A stretch of DNA of 64,000 nt, taken from Arthrobacter sp. Soil762 (GTDB lineage Bacteria > Actinomycetota > Actinomycetes > Actinomycetales > Micrococcaceae). Shown here piece after piece: positions 9,826-20,576 of this stretch. The DNA lies in the NCBI RefSeq assembly GCF_001428335.1, contig NZ_LMSG01000001.1:124841-188840 (forward strand), read 5' to 3'. Position 1 is the stretch's first letter; each line of letters starts with the position of its first letter. The position numbers were made by a program, and so were the translations under genes. The notes under the pieces are model-generated. The model was not told the origin of the DNA, ran no database searches, and saw only the letters and a program-made list of their open reading frames with translations.

Positions 9826-11832
9826 GTGGCAGACCCAGCAAGTTACAGGCCCCAGACGGGTGAAATTCCCACCAATCCCGGGGTGTACCGGTTCCGCGAT
9901 CCCCACGGCCGGGTCATCTACGTCGGCAAGGCCAAAAGCCTTCGCTCCCGCCTGAACTCCTACTTTGCGAATCCGGCGGGCCTGCTGCCCAAAACCCACG
10001 CAATGGTTTACACGGCCAGCAGTGTCGAGTGGACAGTGGTGGGCAGCGAGCTGGAGTCGCTGCAGCTTGAATACACCTGGATCAAGGAATACAAGCCACG
10101 CTTCAACGTAGTCTTCCGCGACGACAAAACGTATCCGTACCTGGCCCTCACCATGAGCGAGAAGCTCCCCAGGGTCCAGGTCATGCGGGGGGACCGCCGC
10201 AAGGGAACCCGGTACTTCGGCCCGTACACGGCAGGCGCGATCCGGGAAACCATGGACACGTTGCTGCGGGTTTTCCCTGTCCGCAGCTGCAGCGCCGGGG
10301 TCCTCAAACGGGCCCAGGCGAGCGGCCGGCCCTGCCTGCTGGGCTACATCGACAAATGCTCCGCCCCGTGTGTTGGCCGGGTGACTCCGGAGGAACACCG
10401 GGCCCTGGCGGAGGACTTCTGCGCGTTTATGGGCGGCGAGGCCAAACGCTTCATCACCAAGCTCGAAAAGGAGATGGCCGACGCCGTCGGCACCCTCGAC
10501 TACGAGCGTGCGGCGAGGCTCCGTGATGACATCTCCGCCCTTCGGAAGGTCTTTGAGCGGAACGCCGTGGTGCTCGCCGACGATACCGACGCCGATGTCT
10601 TCGCGCTGCACGAGGACGAGTTGGAGGCTGCAGTCCAGGTGTTCCACGTCAGGGGTGGCCGGATCCGTGGCCAGCGTGGCTGGGTCGTGGAAAAAGTGGA
10701 GGACGCCACCACCCCGGATCTGGTGGAACACCTGCTGCAGCAGGTCTACGGCGACGACGGCGACAGCCACGGCAGGCTGCCCCGCGAAGTCCTGGTGCCC
10801 GTAGAACCCAGCAACGCTGCGGAACTGACGGAATGGCTCGGCGGCCTGCGCGGAGCCAAGGTGGATGTCAGGGTGCCCCAGCGCGGCGACAAGGCCGCGC
10901 TCATGTCCACCGTCCGTGAAAACGCCGAGCACGCGCTCAAACTGCATAAGACCCGCCGCGCCGGCGACCTCACCGTGCGCTCCCAGGCACTGCAGGAGCT
11001 GCAGGAAGCCCTGGACCTGCCCGTGGCGCTCCTGCGGATCGAATGCTTCGACGTCTCCCACGTCCAGGGCACCAACGTCGTGGCGTCCATGGTGGTGGTC
11101 GAGGACGGGCTGCCCAAGAAGTCCGAATACCGGAAATTCTCCGTCACCGGGGCCGCCGCGGCAGACGACACCGCCGCCATGCACGACGTCCTGACCCGGC
11201 GCTTCCGGCATTACCTGCAGGACAAGTCGGCGCAGTCCGGGGCGTCCGCCCTGCCAGGGCACCAGGCCGCCTTGGAAGCAGCCGCCGATGCCGCGGTCCT
11301 GGACACCACTACGGCCGCCCCGCGGGCAAAATTCGCGTACCCGCCCAACCTGGTGGTGGTCGACGGCGGCAAGCCCCAGGTGAACGCCGCAGCCCGGGCC
11401 CTGGCGGACCTTGGCATCGAGGATGTGTACGTGGTGGGCCTGGCCAAACGGCTTGAGGAAGTCTGGCTGCCGGACAGCGACTTCCCCGTGATCCTGCCCA
11501 GGACGTCCCAGGGACTCTATCTGCTGCAGCGGATCCGTGACGAAGCCCACCGCTTCGCCATCACCTTCCACCGGCAGAAGCGCGGCAAGGCCATGACCGT
11601 CTCGGCGCTGGACGGAGTGCCAGGCCTGGGTGAGTCCAAACGCAAGGCACTGCTCACCCACTTCGGGTCCGTCAAGGGTGTGAAAGCCGCCACCGCGGCC
11701 GAGCTCACGTCGGCCAAGGGCATTGGGCCGGCCCTTGCCAACGCCATCGTGGCCTACTTCAGCGGCGACGACACGGCCGGCGACGCAGTTCCGGCCGTGA
11801 ATATGGCCACCGGCGAAATCATTGAAACCTAG
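9826..11832 (+). CDS. uvrC: Excinuclease ABC subunit C
   Basis: A 668-residue dual-incision nuclease of nucleotide excision repair. The N-terminal GIY-YIG nuclease is clear ([25 protein letters not shown] without gaps, about residues 19-43). It is followed by a cysteine cluster ([15 protein letters not shown]), a UVR motif binding UvrB ([16 protein letters not shown], about 224-240), the RNase H-like second nuclease domain ([12 protein letters not shown]), and two C-terminal helix-hairpin-helix motifs ([24 protein letters not shown]). Length is normal. It heads the conserved actinobacterial run uvrC-rapZ-yvcK-whiA. Confidence 0.97.
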   Translation: MADPASYRPQTGEIPTNPGVYRFRDPHGRVIYVGKAKSLRSRLNSYFANPAGLLPKTHAMVYTASSVEWTVVGSELESLQLEYTWIKEYKPRFNVVFRDDKTYPYLALTMSEKLPRVQVMRGDRRKGTRYFGPYTAGAIRETMDTLLRVFPVRSCSAGVLKRAQASGRPCLLGYIDKCSAPCVGRVTPEEHRALAEDFCAFMGGEAKRFITKLEKEMADAVGTLDYERAARLRDDISALRKVFERNAVVLADDTDADVFALHEDELEAAVQVFHVRGGRIRGQRGWVVEKVEDATTPDLVEHLLQQVYGDDGDSHGRLPREVLVPVEPSNAAELTEWLGGLRGAKVDVRVPQRGDKAALMSTVRENAEHALKLHKTRRAGDLTVRSQALQELQEALDLPVALLRIECFDVSHVQGTNVVASMVVVEDGLPKKSEYRKFSVTGAAAADDTAAMHDVLTRRFRHYLQDKSAQSGASALPGHQAALEAAADAAVLDTTTAAPRAKFAYPPNLVVVDGGKPQVNAAARALADLGIEDVYVVGLAKRLEEVWLPDSDFPVILPRTSQGLYLLQRIRDEAHRFAITFHRQKRGKAMTVSALDGVPGLGESKRKALLTHFGSVKGVKAATAAELTSAKGIGPALANAIVAYFSGDDTAGDAVPAVNMATGEIIET

Positions 11833-11846
11833 GTAGGGTAAGGAAC

Positions 11847-11874
11847 GCAGGTTTCCGCCTTTGCGGTAGCCTGC
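11847..11874 (+). other. Stem-loop between uvrC and rapZ
   Basis: Nested inverted repeat: GCAGG pairs with CCTGC outside, CCGC with GCGG inside around a CTTT loop. It has no T-tract, so attenuation, mRNA processing or no role are all possible. Confidence 0.4.
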
Positions 11875-11904
11875 CTTCATCTGGACAGAAACGGGGCGGA
11901 ACGA

Positions 11905-12828
11905 ATGGCAGACTCTACGGCGGAATCCGGGACGGAGCAGGACGGGCTGACGCCGGTCAAGCCCCTCGAAGCGGAACTGCTGGTGGTCACCGGTATGTCA
12001 GGGGCGGGACGCAGCACCGCCGCGGACGCACTTGAGGACCACGGCTGGTATGTCGTGGAAAACCTGCCGCCCCAGATGCTCGGGACCCTGGCCGAGATCG
12101 TGTCCCACGCGCCGCAGTCCATTCCGCGGCTGGCCGTGGTGATGGATGTCCGCAGCAAAGGCCTCTTTGTCGACGTCCGTGCGGCCCTGGGGGCCCTCGC
12201 CGCCAGTGGTGTCAAGTTCCGGGTCCTTTTCCTCGACGCCAAAGACGACGTCCTGGTCCGCCGGTTCGAGCAGGGCCGCCGGCCCCATCCGCTCCAGGAA
12301 GGCGGCCGCATCCTCGACGGCATTGCAGCCGAACGGGACGTGCTCAAGGAACTGCGCGACAGTTCCGACGTCGTACTGGATACCTCGACCTACAACGTCC
12401 ACGCCCTGGCCACCGCCATCACGGAACTCTTTAGCGAGACCGGCCCGGTGGCACTGCGGCTCAACGTCATGAGCTTTGGCTTCAAGTACGGCCTGCCGGT
12501 GGATTCCAACTACGTTGCTGACGTCCGGTTCATCCCGAATCCGCACTGGGTCCCGCAGCTGCGCCCGCATACGGGCCTGGACAAGGACGTCAGCGATTAC
12601 GTCCTCGAGGCGGAAGGTGTAAAGAACTTCGTGGACCGCTATGTCCTGGCGCTCGAGCCCGTCCTGGACGGCTACCGGCGCGAAAACAAGCACTACGCCA
12701 CCATCGCCGTCGGCTGTACCGGCGGCAAGCACCGGTCCGTGGCCGTCGCCGTCGAGCTTTCCAAGAAACTGGCACAGTATCCGCGCGTGACCGTGACCAC
12801 CACCCATCGGGATCTGGGCCGCGAGTAA
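11905..12828 (+). CDS. rapZ: RNase adapter / nucleotide-binding protein RapZ (YvcJ)
   Basis: A 307-residue cytosolic P-loop protein. The Walker A loop is GMSGAGRST, with Arg in place of the usual Lys, as I recall from other actinobacterial members. The second half carries the conserved RapZ C-terminal domain (SFGFKYGLP, FIPNPHW, GCTGGKHRSV). In E. coli RapZ senses glucosamine-6-phosphate and guides RNase E to GlmZ. That RNA circuit is absent in actinobacteria, so its role here is open. The stop overlaps the start of yvcK by one base (TAATG). ATG at 11905. Confidence 0.94.
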   Translation: MADSTAESGTEQDGLTPVKPLEAELLVVTGMSGAGRSTAADALEDHGWYVVENLPPQMLGTLAEIVSHAPQSIPRLAVVMDVRSKGLFVDVRAALGALAASGVKFRVLFLDAKDDVLVRRFEQGRRPHPLQEGGRILDGIAAERDVLKELRDSSDVVLDTSTYNVHALATAITELFSETGPVALRLNVMSFGFKYGLPVDSNYVADVRFIPNPHWVPQLRPHTGLDKDVSDYVLEAEGVKNFVDRYVLALEPVLDGYRRENKHYATIAVGCTGGKHRSVAVAVELSKKLAQYPRVTVTTTHRDLGRE

Positions 12829-13847
12829 TGGGGATGTTCACCGGGCCCCTCCCGCTCGTACCGGTTTCCAGCGGAACCGCAGCCGGCCAGCAGGACAAGG
12901 GCCCCAACGTCGTGGCGCTCGGCGGCGGGCACGGCCTGTCCGCTTCGCTCTCGGCGCTGCGGCTGCTCACCTCCGAGCTGACCGCCATAGTCACTGTGGC
13001 GGACGACGGCGGGTCTTCCGGGCGTCTGCGCGACGAGTACGGCGTCCTCCCGCCCGGAGACCTGCGCATGGCGCTCTCCGCCTTGTGCGATGACACGGAC
13101 TGGGGACGCACCTGGCGCGACGTGATGCAGCACCGTTTCCGGCCTGGCCAGGGCAGCGGCGGATCGCTGGACGAGCATGCAATGGGCAACCTGCTCATCG
13201 TCACCCTTTGGGAACTGCTGGGCGACACCGTGGCCGGCCTGAAGTGGGCCGGCGCCCTGCTCGGTGCCCGTGGACAAGTCCTGCCCATGTCCACCGTTCC
13301 GCTGACCATTGAAGGCGACATCCGCGTCACTGCACCTGACGGCACGTTCGCGCTCCAGACAATCCGCGGGCAGGCGCGGTGCGCCGTTGCCGGCTCGCTG
13401 GAGCACGTCCGGCTCCGGCCCGAACATGCGCCGGCCTGCGTTGAAGCCCTGACGGCCATCGAACTGGCTGACTGGGTAATCCTGGGGCCGGGGTCCTGGT
13501 ACACGTCCGTGCTGCCGCACCTGCTGCTCCCGGAGATGCGTGAGGCCCTGAGTGCCACAGCCGCAAAACGCTGCCTCACCATGAACCTGGCCACGGACAC
13601 CAAGGAGACCACCGGCATGTCGGCGGCGGACCACCTGTACGCACTGCGCCGGTATGCGCCGGACTTCAGCGTCGACGTTGTCCTGGCGGATCCCGCGTCG
13701 GTGCCGGACCTGCAGGAGTTCGAGAAAGCCGCCGGGATGATCGGCGCCGAGGTTGTCTTGGGTAAAGTGGGGGCGTCGGGCCGCCGACCCGTCCATGACC
13801 CCCTGCGTCTGGCAGCGGCGTACCACGACATTTTTGGGAACAGTTAG
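12828..13847 (+). CDS. yvcK: YvcK/GluN-type UDP-sugar-binding regulator of cell-wall metabolism
   Basis: A 339-residue member of the UPF0052/CofD-like family. GGGHG in ALGGGHGLSASL near residue 30 and VADDGGSSGRLRDE mark the nucleotide-sugar site. Known homologues bind UDP-GlcNAc and are needed for growth on gluconeogenic carbon and for peptidoglycan balance; in mycobacteria the homologue (CuvA) localises to growth sites. It is one-base coupled to rapZ (TAATG) and nine bases before whiA, the classic three-gene unit of Gram-positive bacteria. A second ATG at 12834 could also serve as start. Confidence 0.94.
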   Translation: MGMFTGPLPLVPVSSGTAAGQQDKGPNVVALGGGHGLSASLSALRLLTSELTAIVTVADDGGSSGRLRDEYGVLPPGDLRMALSALCDDTDWGRTWRDVMQHRFRPGQGSGGSLDEHAMGNLLIVTLWELLGDTVAGLKWAGALLGARGQVLPMSTVPLTIEGDIRVTAPDGTFALQTIRGQARCAVAGSLEHVRLRPEHAPACVEALTAIELADWVILGPGSWYTSVLPHLLLPEMREALSATAAKRCLTMNLATDTKETTGMSAADHLYALRRYAPDFSVDVVLADPASVPDLQEFEKAAGMIGAEVVLGKVGASGRRPVHDPLRLAAAYHDIFGNS

Positions 13848-13856
13848 GAAGGTGCC

Positions 13857-14837
13857 ATGGCACTGACATCATCGGTCAAGGAAGAACTGTCCCGTCTGGA
13901 CATCAAGAAATCTTCAGTCCGCAAGGCAGAGGTCTCGGCCATGCTGCGCTTCGCCGGCGGCCTGCACATCATCTCGGGCCGGATCGTGATCGAAGCCGAG
14001 GTTGACCTCGCATCCACGGCGCGCAGGCTCCGGGCAGCCATCGCCGAGGTTTACGGCCACCAGAGCGAGATCATCGTCGTCTCCGGCGGCGGACTGCGCC
14101 GCGGCAGCCGGTACGTGGTGCGGGTGGTCCGCGACGGCGAGTCCCTGGCCCGGCAGACAGGCCTCCTGGACGGCCGCGGCCGGCCGGTGCGGGGGCTTCC
14201 CTCGGCCGTCGTCAACGGCTCGGCCGCCGACGCCGAGGCCGTGTGGCGTGGAGCTTTCCTGGCCCACGGGTCCCTCACGGAACCGGGCCGCTCGTCATCG
14301 CTTGAGGTGACCTGCCCGGGCCCCGAGTCAGCGCTTGCCCTCGTTGGTGCCGCCCGCCGTCTTGGCATCCAGGCCAAAGCCCGCGAAGTCAGGGGAGTGG
14401 ACCGTGTGGTGATCCGCGACGGCGACACCATCGCCGCCCTGCTCATCCGTATGGGCGCCCACGATGCCCTGATGGTCTGGGAAGAGCGCCGGATGCGCAA
14501 GGAAGTCAGGGCCACGGCCAACAGGCTGGCCAACTTTGACGACGCCAACCTGCGGCGCTCCGCCCAGGCGGCCGTGGCGGCCGGTGCCAGGGTTGACCGG
14601 GCACTGGAGATCCTGGGCGACGACGTCCCGGACCACCTCAAATACGCCGGCGAACTCCGGGTGGCCCACAAACAGGCGAGCCTGGACGAGCTGGGGCGCC
14701 TGGCAGATCCGGTAATGACCAAGGACGCCATCGCCGGCCGCATCCGCCGGCTCCTGGCCATGGCGGATAAGCGGGCCATCGATTTGGGGATCCCTGGCAC
14801 TGATGCCAATGTGACGCCTGAGATGCTGGACGAGTAG
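13857..14837 (+). CDS. whiA: Sporulation/cell-division transcription factor WhiA
   Basis: A 326-residue DNA-binding protein: degenerate LAGLIDADG homing-endonuclease fold in the first 220 residues and a helix-turn-helix in the C-terminal 100 ([20 protein letters not shown] region). In Streptomyces WhiA works with WhiB to switch on division genes; in non-sporulating actinobacteria it is retained and tied to division and growth. The start ATG at 13857 follows AGGAAGG. It ends the uvrC-rapZ-yvcK-whiA run. The next gene here is sodA rather than gap. Confidence 0.96.
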   Translation: MALTSSVKEELSRLDIKKSSVRKAEVSAMLRFAGGLHIISGRIVIEAEVDLASTARRLRAAIAEVYGHQSEIIVVSGGGLRRGSRYVVRVVRDGESLARQTGLLDGRGRPVRGLPSAVVNGSAADAEAVWRGAFLAHGSLTEPGRSSSLEVTCPGPESALALVGAARRLGIQAKAREVRGVDRVVIRDGDTIAALLIRMGAHDALMVWEERRMRKEVRATANRLANFDDANLRRSAQAAVAAGARVDRALEILGDDVPDHLKYAGELRVAHKQASLDELGRLADPVMTKDAIAGRIRRLLAMADKRAIDLGIPGTDANVTPEMLDE

Positions 14838-14846
14838 CGGCGCCCC

Positions 14847-14852
14847 TAGAAT
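14847..14852 (+). promoter_or_regulatory. Candidate -10 element for sodA
   Basis: TAGAAT just after the whiA stop fits the TAnnnT consensus. It would give sodA its own promoter and a leader of about 90 bases. Confidence 0.45.
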
Positions 14853-14872
14853 CAGAGCGTTCACCCTGATCT

Positions 14873-14893
14873 TCCGGATGCCAGTCATCCGGA
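14873..14893 (+). promoter_or_regulatory. Perfect inverted repeat in the sodA leader
   Basis: TCCGGATG and CATCCGGA form 8-base arms around CCAGT. It lies 20 bases after the candidate -10 and 55 bases before the start codon. It could be an operator overlapping the transcription start region or an mRNA hairpin. Confidence 0.5.
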
Positions 14894-14948
14894 TGCACAA
14901 TCCGAGAGTTACAACCCGGACAGACCGTCCACGACATTGGAGGATTTT

Positions 14949-15575
14949 GTGACCGAGTACGTACTGCCAGAACTCAGCTACGACTACGCGGCGCTTGAGC
15001 CGCACATTTCGGCGCGCATCATGGAGCTGCACCACAGCAAGCACCACGCTGCCTACGTTGCAGGCGCCAACAACGCCCTTGCCCAGCTGGCAGAGGCGCG
15101 CGACAAGGGCGATTTCGCCAACATCAACCGCCTTTCGAAGGACCTCGCGTTCCACACCGGCGGCCACATCAACCACTCGGTGTTCTGGAACAACCTGTCA
15201 CCGGACGGCGGCGACAAGCCTGAGGGCGAGCTGGCAGCTGCCATCGACGATGCCTTCGGTTCCTTCGACGCCTTCCGCGCCCAGTTCTCCGCGGCTGCCC
15301 TTGGCCTGCAGGGATCGGGCTGGGGCTTCCTGGCCTACGAGCCGATCGGTGGCAACCTGGTCATCGAGCAGCTCTACGACCAGCAGGGCAACGTGGCTCT
15401 CGGCACCACGCCGCTGCTGATGCTGGACATGTGGGAGCACGCCTTCTACCTGGACTACGTCAACGTCAAGGCTGACTACGTCAAGGCCTTCTGGAACATC
15501 GTCAACTGGGCCGATGTCGCCAAGCGCTTCGATGCTGCACGCACCAACGCCACGGGCCTCATCACCCTGCCGTAG
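14949..15575 (+). CDS. sodA: Superoxide dismutase, Fe/Mn family
   Basis: A 208-residue cytosolic enzyme that converts superoxide to peroxide and oxygen. The metal ligands are visible: His in [13 protein letters not shown], His in [12 protein letters not shown], and Asp plus His in [13 protein letters not shown]. Length and all core motifs are normal. Mn is more likely than Fe given actinobacterial homologues, but the sequence does not decide it. The GTG at 14949 is chosen because GGAGG (14939-14943) precedes it by five bases. It stands between whiA and gap, with its own likely promoter and terminator. Confidence 0.96.
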   Translation: MTEYVLPELSYDYAALEPHISARIMELHHSKHHAAYVAGANNALAQLAEARDKGDFANINRLSKDLAFHTGGHINHSVFWNNLSPDGGDKPEGELAAAIDDAFGSFDAFRAQFSAAALGLQGSGWGFLAYEPIGGNLVIEQLYDQQGNVALGTTPLLMLDMWEHAFYLDYVNVKADYVKAFWNIVNWADVAKRFDAARTNATGLITLP

Positions 15576-15640
15576 TGACCCGCAGTACATGAGCGTGTAA
15601 CAAACTTCACATTTCGGCGTGATTTCGGCCGGAATGTGGA

Positions 15641-15672
15641 AGGTCCGCCCCCGCACTTGCGGGGGCGGACCT
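15641..15672 (+). terminator. Strong hairpin terminator after sodA
   Basis: Perfect 14-base stem (AGGTCCGCCCCCGC with its complement) around an ACTT loop, 65 bases after the sodA stop. There is no T-run, which is usual for actinobacterial terminators. Confidence 0.75.
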
Positions 15673-15735
15673 ACTTAAACGTAAGATGGATCACGGAAGG
15701 CGGTCTGCCTTCAGCAATGTGGCTGGTCGCCCTCC

Positions 15736-15778
15736 GATCTGTTAATCATCTCTGCCCAATGGCGTGCGGGATCTGTTA
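15736..15778 (+). repeat. Direct repeat of GATCTGTTA upstream of gap
   Basis: The nonamer GATCTGTTA occurs at 15736-15744 and 15770-15778, 34 bases apart, on the upstream side of gap. Possible paired regulator site or chance. Confidence 0.3.
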
Positions 15779-15807
15779 GTTGGCTTCAACGCCCGCTCAA
15801 CTAGTTT

Positions 15808-16850
<1,043 letters not shown>

Positions 16851-16860
16851 GGTTAGACTC

Positions 16861-18087
16861 ATGACATTCCACACCCTCAACGAACTGATCGCTGAAGGTG
16901 TCCGCGGGCGGTACATTCTTGTCAGAAGTGACCTGAATGTGCCGCTCGACGGCTCTACAGTGACTGACGACGGCCGCATCAAGGCCTCTCTGCCAGTACT
17001 GGGAAAGCTCACGGACGCCGGTGCCCGCGTGCTGGTAACAGCCCACCTCGGACGCCCCAAGGGCGCTCCGGAGGACAAATACTCCCTCCGGCCTGCCGTA
17101 GCGCGGCTCGCCGAACTTGCCGCCTTCAAGGTCTCGCTCGCGCAGGACACCGTGGGCAGCTCCGCCAAGGAACTCGCCGCCTCCCTTCAGGACGGCGAAG
17201 TCCTCGTCCTGGAGAACGTGCGCTTCGACGCCCGGGAGACCAGCAAGGACGACGCCGAACGCGGCGCCTTCGCGGACGAACTGGTGGCCCTGACCGGGGC
17301 CAACGGCGCCTACGTTGACGACGCCTTTGGTGCCGTGCACCGCAAGCACGCCAGTGTCTACGACGTCGCCACCCGGCTCCCCTCCTACCAGGGCGACCTT
17401 GTGCACACCGAGGTGGAGGTCCTGCGGAAGCTGACAGCTGACACGCAGCGGCCCTACGTGGTGGTGCTCGGCGGCTCCAAGGTCTCCGACAAGCTGGCGG
17501 TCATCGACAACCTCATCGGCAAGGCCGACACCATCCTGGTGGGCGGCGGCATGCTCTTCACGTTCCTGGCAGCAGAGGGCCACAGCGTGGCCGGCAGCCT
17601 CCTGGAAGAAGACCAGATCCCGGTTGTCCAGGACTACCTGAAACGGGCAGCCGGTGCAGGCACCGAATTCATTGTGCCCACCGACGTTGTGGTGGCCGGT
17701 AAGTTCGCGGCCGACGCTGACTACGAAACTGTCCCCGCGGACGGCATCGAGGGCAGCAGCTTCGGTGCCCAGGGCATCGGCCTGGACATCGGCCCGGACT
17801 CTGCAGCCGCTTTTGCGGACCGGATCAAGGGCGCCAAAACGGTGTTCTGGAACGGGCCCATGGGCGTCTTTGAGTTCGAAGCATTCTCCGGCGGAACCCG
17901 CGCCGTGGCCCAGGCTCTGACCGAGGCCGACGCCTTCACTGTGGTCGGCGGCGGCGACTCCGCTGCCGCCGTGCGGACGCTCGGCTTCGCTGACGACCAG
18001 TTCGGGCACATTTCCACCGGCGGCGGCGCCAGCCTGGAATATCTCGAAGGCAAGGAACTCCCGGGACTCAGCGTCCTGGACCGTTAG
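16861..18087 (+). CDS. pgk: Phosphoglycerate kinase
   Basis: A 408-residue two-domain kinase that makes ATP from 1,3-bisphosphoglycerate in glycolysis. Visible motifs are [11 protein letters not shown] near residue 20, the substrate-binding HLGRPKG, the hinge region [10 protein letters not shown], and the nucleotide-binding WNGPMGVFE and GGGDSAAA. Length is normal. The ATG at 16861 is ten bases after the gap stop. An in-frame upstream extension from 16768 would overlap gap and is not homologous to Pgk, so I rejected it. Confidence 0.97.
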   Translation: MTFHTLNELIAEGVRGRYILVRSDLNVPLDGSTVTDDGRIKASLPVLGKLTDAGARVLVTAHLGRPKGAPEDKYSLRPAVARLAELAAFKVSLAQDTVGSSAKELAASLQDGEVLVLENVRFDARETSKDDAERGAFADELVALTGANGAYVDDAFGAVHRKHASVYDVATRLPSYQGDLVHTEVEVLRKLTADTQRPYVVVLGGSKVSDKLAVIDNLIGKADTILVGGGMLFTFLAAEGHSVAGSLLEEDQIPVVQDYLKRAAGAGTEFIVPTDVVVAGKFAADADYETVPADGIEGSSFGAQGIGLDIGPDSAAAFADRIKGAKTVFWNGPMGVFEFEAFSGGTRAVAQALTEADAFTVVGGGDSAAAVRTLGFADDQFGHISTGGGASLEYLEGKELPGLSVLDR

Positions 18088-18110
18088 GAACCTGGACTGC
18101 CAAGTCCTCC

Positions 18111-18144
18111 GGCCGGCAGGGCGCCCGCGGGCACCCTGCCGGCC
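18111..18144 (+). other. Long GC hairpin between pgk and tpiA
   Basis: GGCCGGCAGGG pairs perfectly with CCCTGCCGGCC, and the enclosed segment itself pairs GCCC with GGGC. It has no T-run and is followed by tpiA after 30 bases. It could be a processing site, partial attenuator or mRNA-stability element. Confidence 0.55.
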
Positions 18145-18174
18145 GCACACATATCAAGTACTTTTGGAGAACAC

Positions 18175-18990
18175 GTGACTACGTCAACGAACGGCGCTTT
18201 TGACCGCACGCCTCTCATTGCAGGCAACTGGAAGATGAACATGGACCACGTCCAGGGCATCACCCTCCTGCAGAAACTGGCCTGGACCCTGTCCGACGCC
18301 AAGCACGACTACAACCGGGTTGAGGTGGCCGTCTTCCCGCCATTCACCGACCTCCGCGGCGTGCAGACCCTCGTCCAGGGCGATGAATTGGACATAGCCT
18401 ACGGCGGCCAGGACCTCTCCCAGTTCGACTCGGGCGCCTACACGGGCGACACCTCCGGCCAGTTCCTGAACAAGCTGGGCTGCCGCTACGTCCTGGTGGG
18501 GCACAGTGAACGCCGCACCATCCACCAGGAATCCGACGAAGTGCTCAACGCCAAGGTCAAGGCAGCGTTCAAGCACAGTGTTACTCCGGTCCTTTGCGTG
18601 GGGGAAGGCCTGGAAATCCGCCAGGCCGGCACGCATGTCGAGCACACGCTGACACAGCTCCGGGCGAACGTCGCCGGGTTGACGGCCGAGCAGGCGGCAA
18701 AGCTTGTGGTGGCCTACGAGCCCGTTTGGGCCATCGGCACCGGTGAAGTGGCCGGGCCGGAGGACGCCCAGGAAATGTGCGCCGCCATCCGCGCGGAACT
18801 GGCCACGCTCTTCGGTGATGACGTTGCTGCGAAGATCCGGCTGCTCTACGGCGGCTCGGTCAAGGCCAACAATGTCGCCGCGATCCTGAAGGAACGCGAC
18901 GTCGACGGCGTGTTGGTCGGCGGGGCAAGCCTCGATCCCGCGGAGTTTGCTAATATTGTCAGGTTCGAGAGTCACCTCGTGACGGACTAG
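18175..18990 (+). CDS. tpiA: Triosephosphate isomerase
   Basis: A 271-residue TIM-barrel enzyme interconverting dihydroxyacetone phosphate and glyceraldehyde-3-phosphate. Seen: GNWKMNM with the catalytic Lys (about residue 21), the electrophilic His in LVGHSERR, the catalytic Glu in [11 protein letters not shown] and the phosphate-binding [10 protein letters not shown]. The GTG at 18175 follows TTTGGAGA at good spacing. Third gene of the gap-pgk-tpiA run; secG begins 51 bases later. Confidence 0.97.
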   Translation: MTTSTNGAFDRTPLIAGNWKMNMDHVQGITLLQKLAWTLSDAKHDYNRVEVAVFPPFTDLRGVQTLVQGDELDIAYGGQDLSQFDSGAYTGDTSGQFLNKLGCRYVLVGHSERRTIHQESDEVLNAKVKAAFKHSVTPVLCVGEGLEIRQAGTHVEHTLTQLRANVAGLTAEQAAKLVVAYEPVWAIGTGEVAGPEDAQEMCAAIRAELATLFGDDVAAKIRLLYGGSVKANNVAAILKERDVDGVLVGGASLDPAEFANIVRFESHLVTD

Positions 18991-19041
18991 TCCGTCACGA
19001 AGCTCCAGGCTCCCGCAATTCCAATCTTCTGAAAGGCCGTC

Positions 19042-19299
19042 GTGGACGTTCTTCATGTCATTCTGCAGATTCTCCTGGGCATCACCAGCCTTCTGCTGAC
19101 CCTGCTTATCCTCCTCCACAAGGGCCGGGGTGGCGGGCTGTCGGACATGTTCGGCGGCGGTATGAGTTCCGGCCTCAGCTCCTCCGGCGTGGCCGAGCGG
19201 AACCTGAACAGGTTCACCGTGGTCCTGGGCGTTACCTGGGGCGTCGTGATCATCGCCCTTGGCCTGGTTATGCGCTTCAGCGGCGCAGGGGACTCATAG
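19042..19299 (+). CDS. secG: Protein translocase subunit SecG
   Basis: An 85-residue membrane protein with two predicted helices (about residues 3-25 and 57-77), joined by a Gly/Ser-rich loop (GGGLSDMFGGGMSSGLSSSGVAERNL without gaps is the family signature region). SecG assists SecYEG in protein export. The GTG at 19042 follows GAAAGG. The tpiA-secG neighbourhood is conserved in actinobacteria and probably reflects co-transcription. Confidence 0.94.
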   Translation: MDVLHVILQILLGITSLLLTLLILLHKGRGGGLSDMFGGGMSSGLSSSGVAERNLNRFTVVLGVTWGVVIIALGLVMRFSGAGDS

Positions 19300-19350
19300 C
19301 CCCTGCAACTGATCGTCGCCCGGCACTGCCGCGATGGGGATCTCCGAACT

Positions 19351-19391
19351 AAACTGTGGCTGTTGGCTTCCAACAGCCACAGTTTTTGTTT
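19351..19391 (+). terminator. Rho-independent terminator between secG and rbpA
   Basis: A perfect 16-base stem (AAACTGTGGCTGTTGG with its complement at 19370-19385) around a CTT loop is followed by a T-rich run. This is the best classical terminator in the window. It closes the gap-pgk-tpiA-secG transcript. Confidence 0.9.
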
Positions 19392-19409
19392 AAGCAGCCA
19401 GGAGTCCCG

Positions 19410-19805
19410 ATGGTACATAGTGCGTCAGCGTTCCGCGGCACCCGGGTGGGTGTCACAGAAGGAGCCGGTCCCAAGAACCAGTCAGAAGCGGCCTCGGGCG
19501 AAAGGGTGCCCCGTATCAGGGTTTCCTTTTGGTGCGCCAAGGGGCATGAAACCCAGCTGGTCTTCCTGCGGTTGCCGGACGAGCAGCTTCCCACAGTATG
19601 GGACTGCCGGCGCTGCGGGGCTCCGGCATCACGGGACGGCAAGGAAGCCGACCTGCCGGACCCGCTGGACGAAGGCTTCAAGAGCCACCTTGAATACGTT
19701 AAAGAACGGCGCTCCGACCAGGACGCCGAAGCTGTCCTGGCCGGAGCGCTGGAAAAGCTACGCGCCGGCGGCGTCCTTCCGGACGAGCTGCTGCGGGACG
19801 CGTGA
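19410..19805 (+). CDS. rbpA: RNA polymerase-binding protein RbpA
   Basis: A 131-residue actinobacterial transcription factor that binds RNA polymerase and the principal sigma factor and aids open-complex formation. The zinc-site cysteines lie in WCAKGHE and WDCRRCGAPA. The N-terminal arm has the conserved FRGTRVGV, and the C-terminal KSHLEYVKERRSDQDAEAVL-like sigma-interacting domain is present. I chose the ATG at 19410, preceded by GGAG at five bases; an upstream in-frame start at 19356 lies inside the terminator hairpin. The last 48 bases overlap, tail to tail, the 3' end of pgl. Confidence 0.95.
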   Translation: MVHSASAFRGTRVGVTEGAGPKNQSEAASGERVPRIRVSFWCAKGHETQLVFLRLPDEQLPTVWDCRRCGAPASRDGKEADLPDPLDEGFKSHLEYVKERRSDQDAEAVLAGALEKLRAGGVLPDELLRDA

Positions 19806-20576
19806 CGCTGCGTTTTCGTCGATAAGCCACAGCGTGCGGGATGTTCCCCGGGGGCCCGCCGCCGGTACCTGTACCGGGTTGGCGCCCGCCAGGGCCAGGC
19901 CCACCGCGCCGGCCTTGTCCTCGCCCGCCACCACCATCCAGACCTCGGCAGCAGTGTTTATGGCGGGAAGCGTGAGCGAGATCCGCTGGGGCGGCGGCTT
20001 GGGGGAATTGCGGACGCCAACGACTGTCCGCTCCTTCTCCCGGATTCCGCCCTGCTCCGGGAAGAGCGAGGCCACGTGGGCGTCCGGGCCAACGCCCAGC
20101 AGCACAACGTCCAGCCGCGGCAGTACTCCCGGTTCGTCCGGACGGTCGTCAGACATGTCGGCAGCGTGTTCGGCCTGGGCTGCTTCCCGGAGCCTGCGCG
20201 CGTAGTCCTCGGCGGCTTCCTCGGGCGTGTCGAAGTCATCCGAGGAGGCAGGCTGGTTGATCCTTGCAGGATCAACCGGAATGCTCGACAGGAGTGCAGC
20301 AAACGCCTGCCTGGTGTTCCGGTCGGGATGGTCCGCGGCAACAAAGCGCTCGTCACCCCACCAAAAGTTCACCTTGGACCAGTCGACGGCCGGCGCTGCC
20401 GGAGAATCCGCAACAGCCTTCAGCGTTCCGATGCCTACTGTGCCGCCGGTCAGCACCACCGTGGCCTCACCGTGCTTGTCCTGCACATCCACCAGCTTGG
20501 TGATCAGGCGGGCCGCAATGGCGGCCATCAGGACGGACGAATCAGGATGGATGCTAACTCTTGGCTCAACGCTCAC
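19758..20576 (-). CDS. pgl: 6-phosphogluconolactonase
   Basis: A 272-residue hydrolase of the oxidative pentose phosphate pathway (6-phosphogluconolactone to 6-phosphogluconate). Family motifs are LTGGTVG, NFWWGDERFV, LLGVGPDAHVASLFP and ISLTLPAINTA. Length matches the family. It is last in the minus-strand operon tkt-tal-pgi-zwf-opcA-pgl and overlaps the end of opcA by 11 bases. Its last 48 bases run antisense to the end of rbpA. No terminator is visible before that overlap, so the transcript probably continues into rbpA antisense sequence. Confidence 0.95.
   Translation of the reverse strand: MSVEPRVSIHPDSSVLMAAIAARLITKLVDVQDKHGEATVVLTGGTVGIGTLKAVADSPAAPAVDWSKVNFWWGDERFVAADHPDRNTRQAFAALLSSIPVDPARINQPASSDDFDTPEEAAEDYARRLREAAQAEHAADMSDDRPDEPGVLPRLDVVLLGVGPDAHVASLFPEQGGIREKERTVVGVRNSPKPPPQRISLTLPAINTAAEVWMVVAGEDKAGAVGLALAGANPVQVPAAGPRGTSRTLWLIDENAASRVPQQLVRKDAAGA

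Noticed and set aside
9754..11880. 708-codon minus-strand open frame opposite uvrC
   Set aside because: It lies antisense to the intact uvrC over its whole length and its product shows no recognisable family; long antisense frames are common at high GC.
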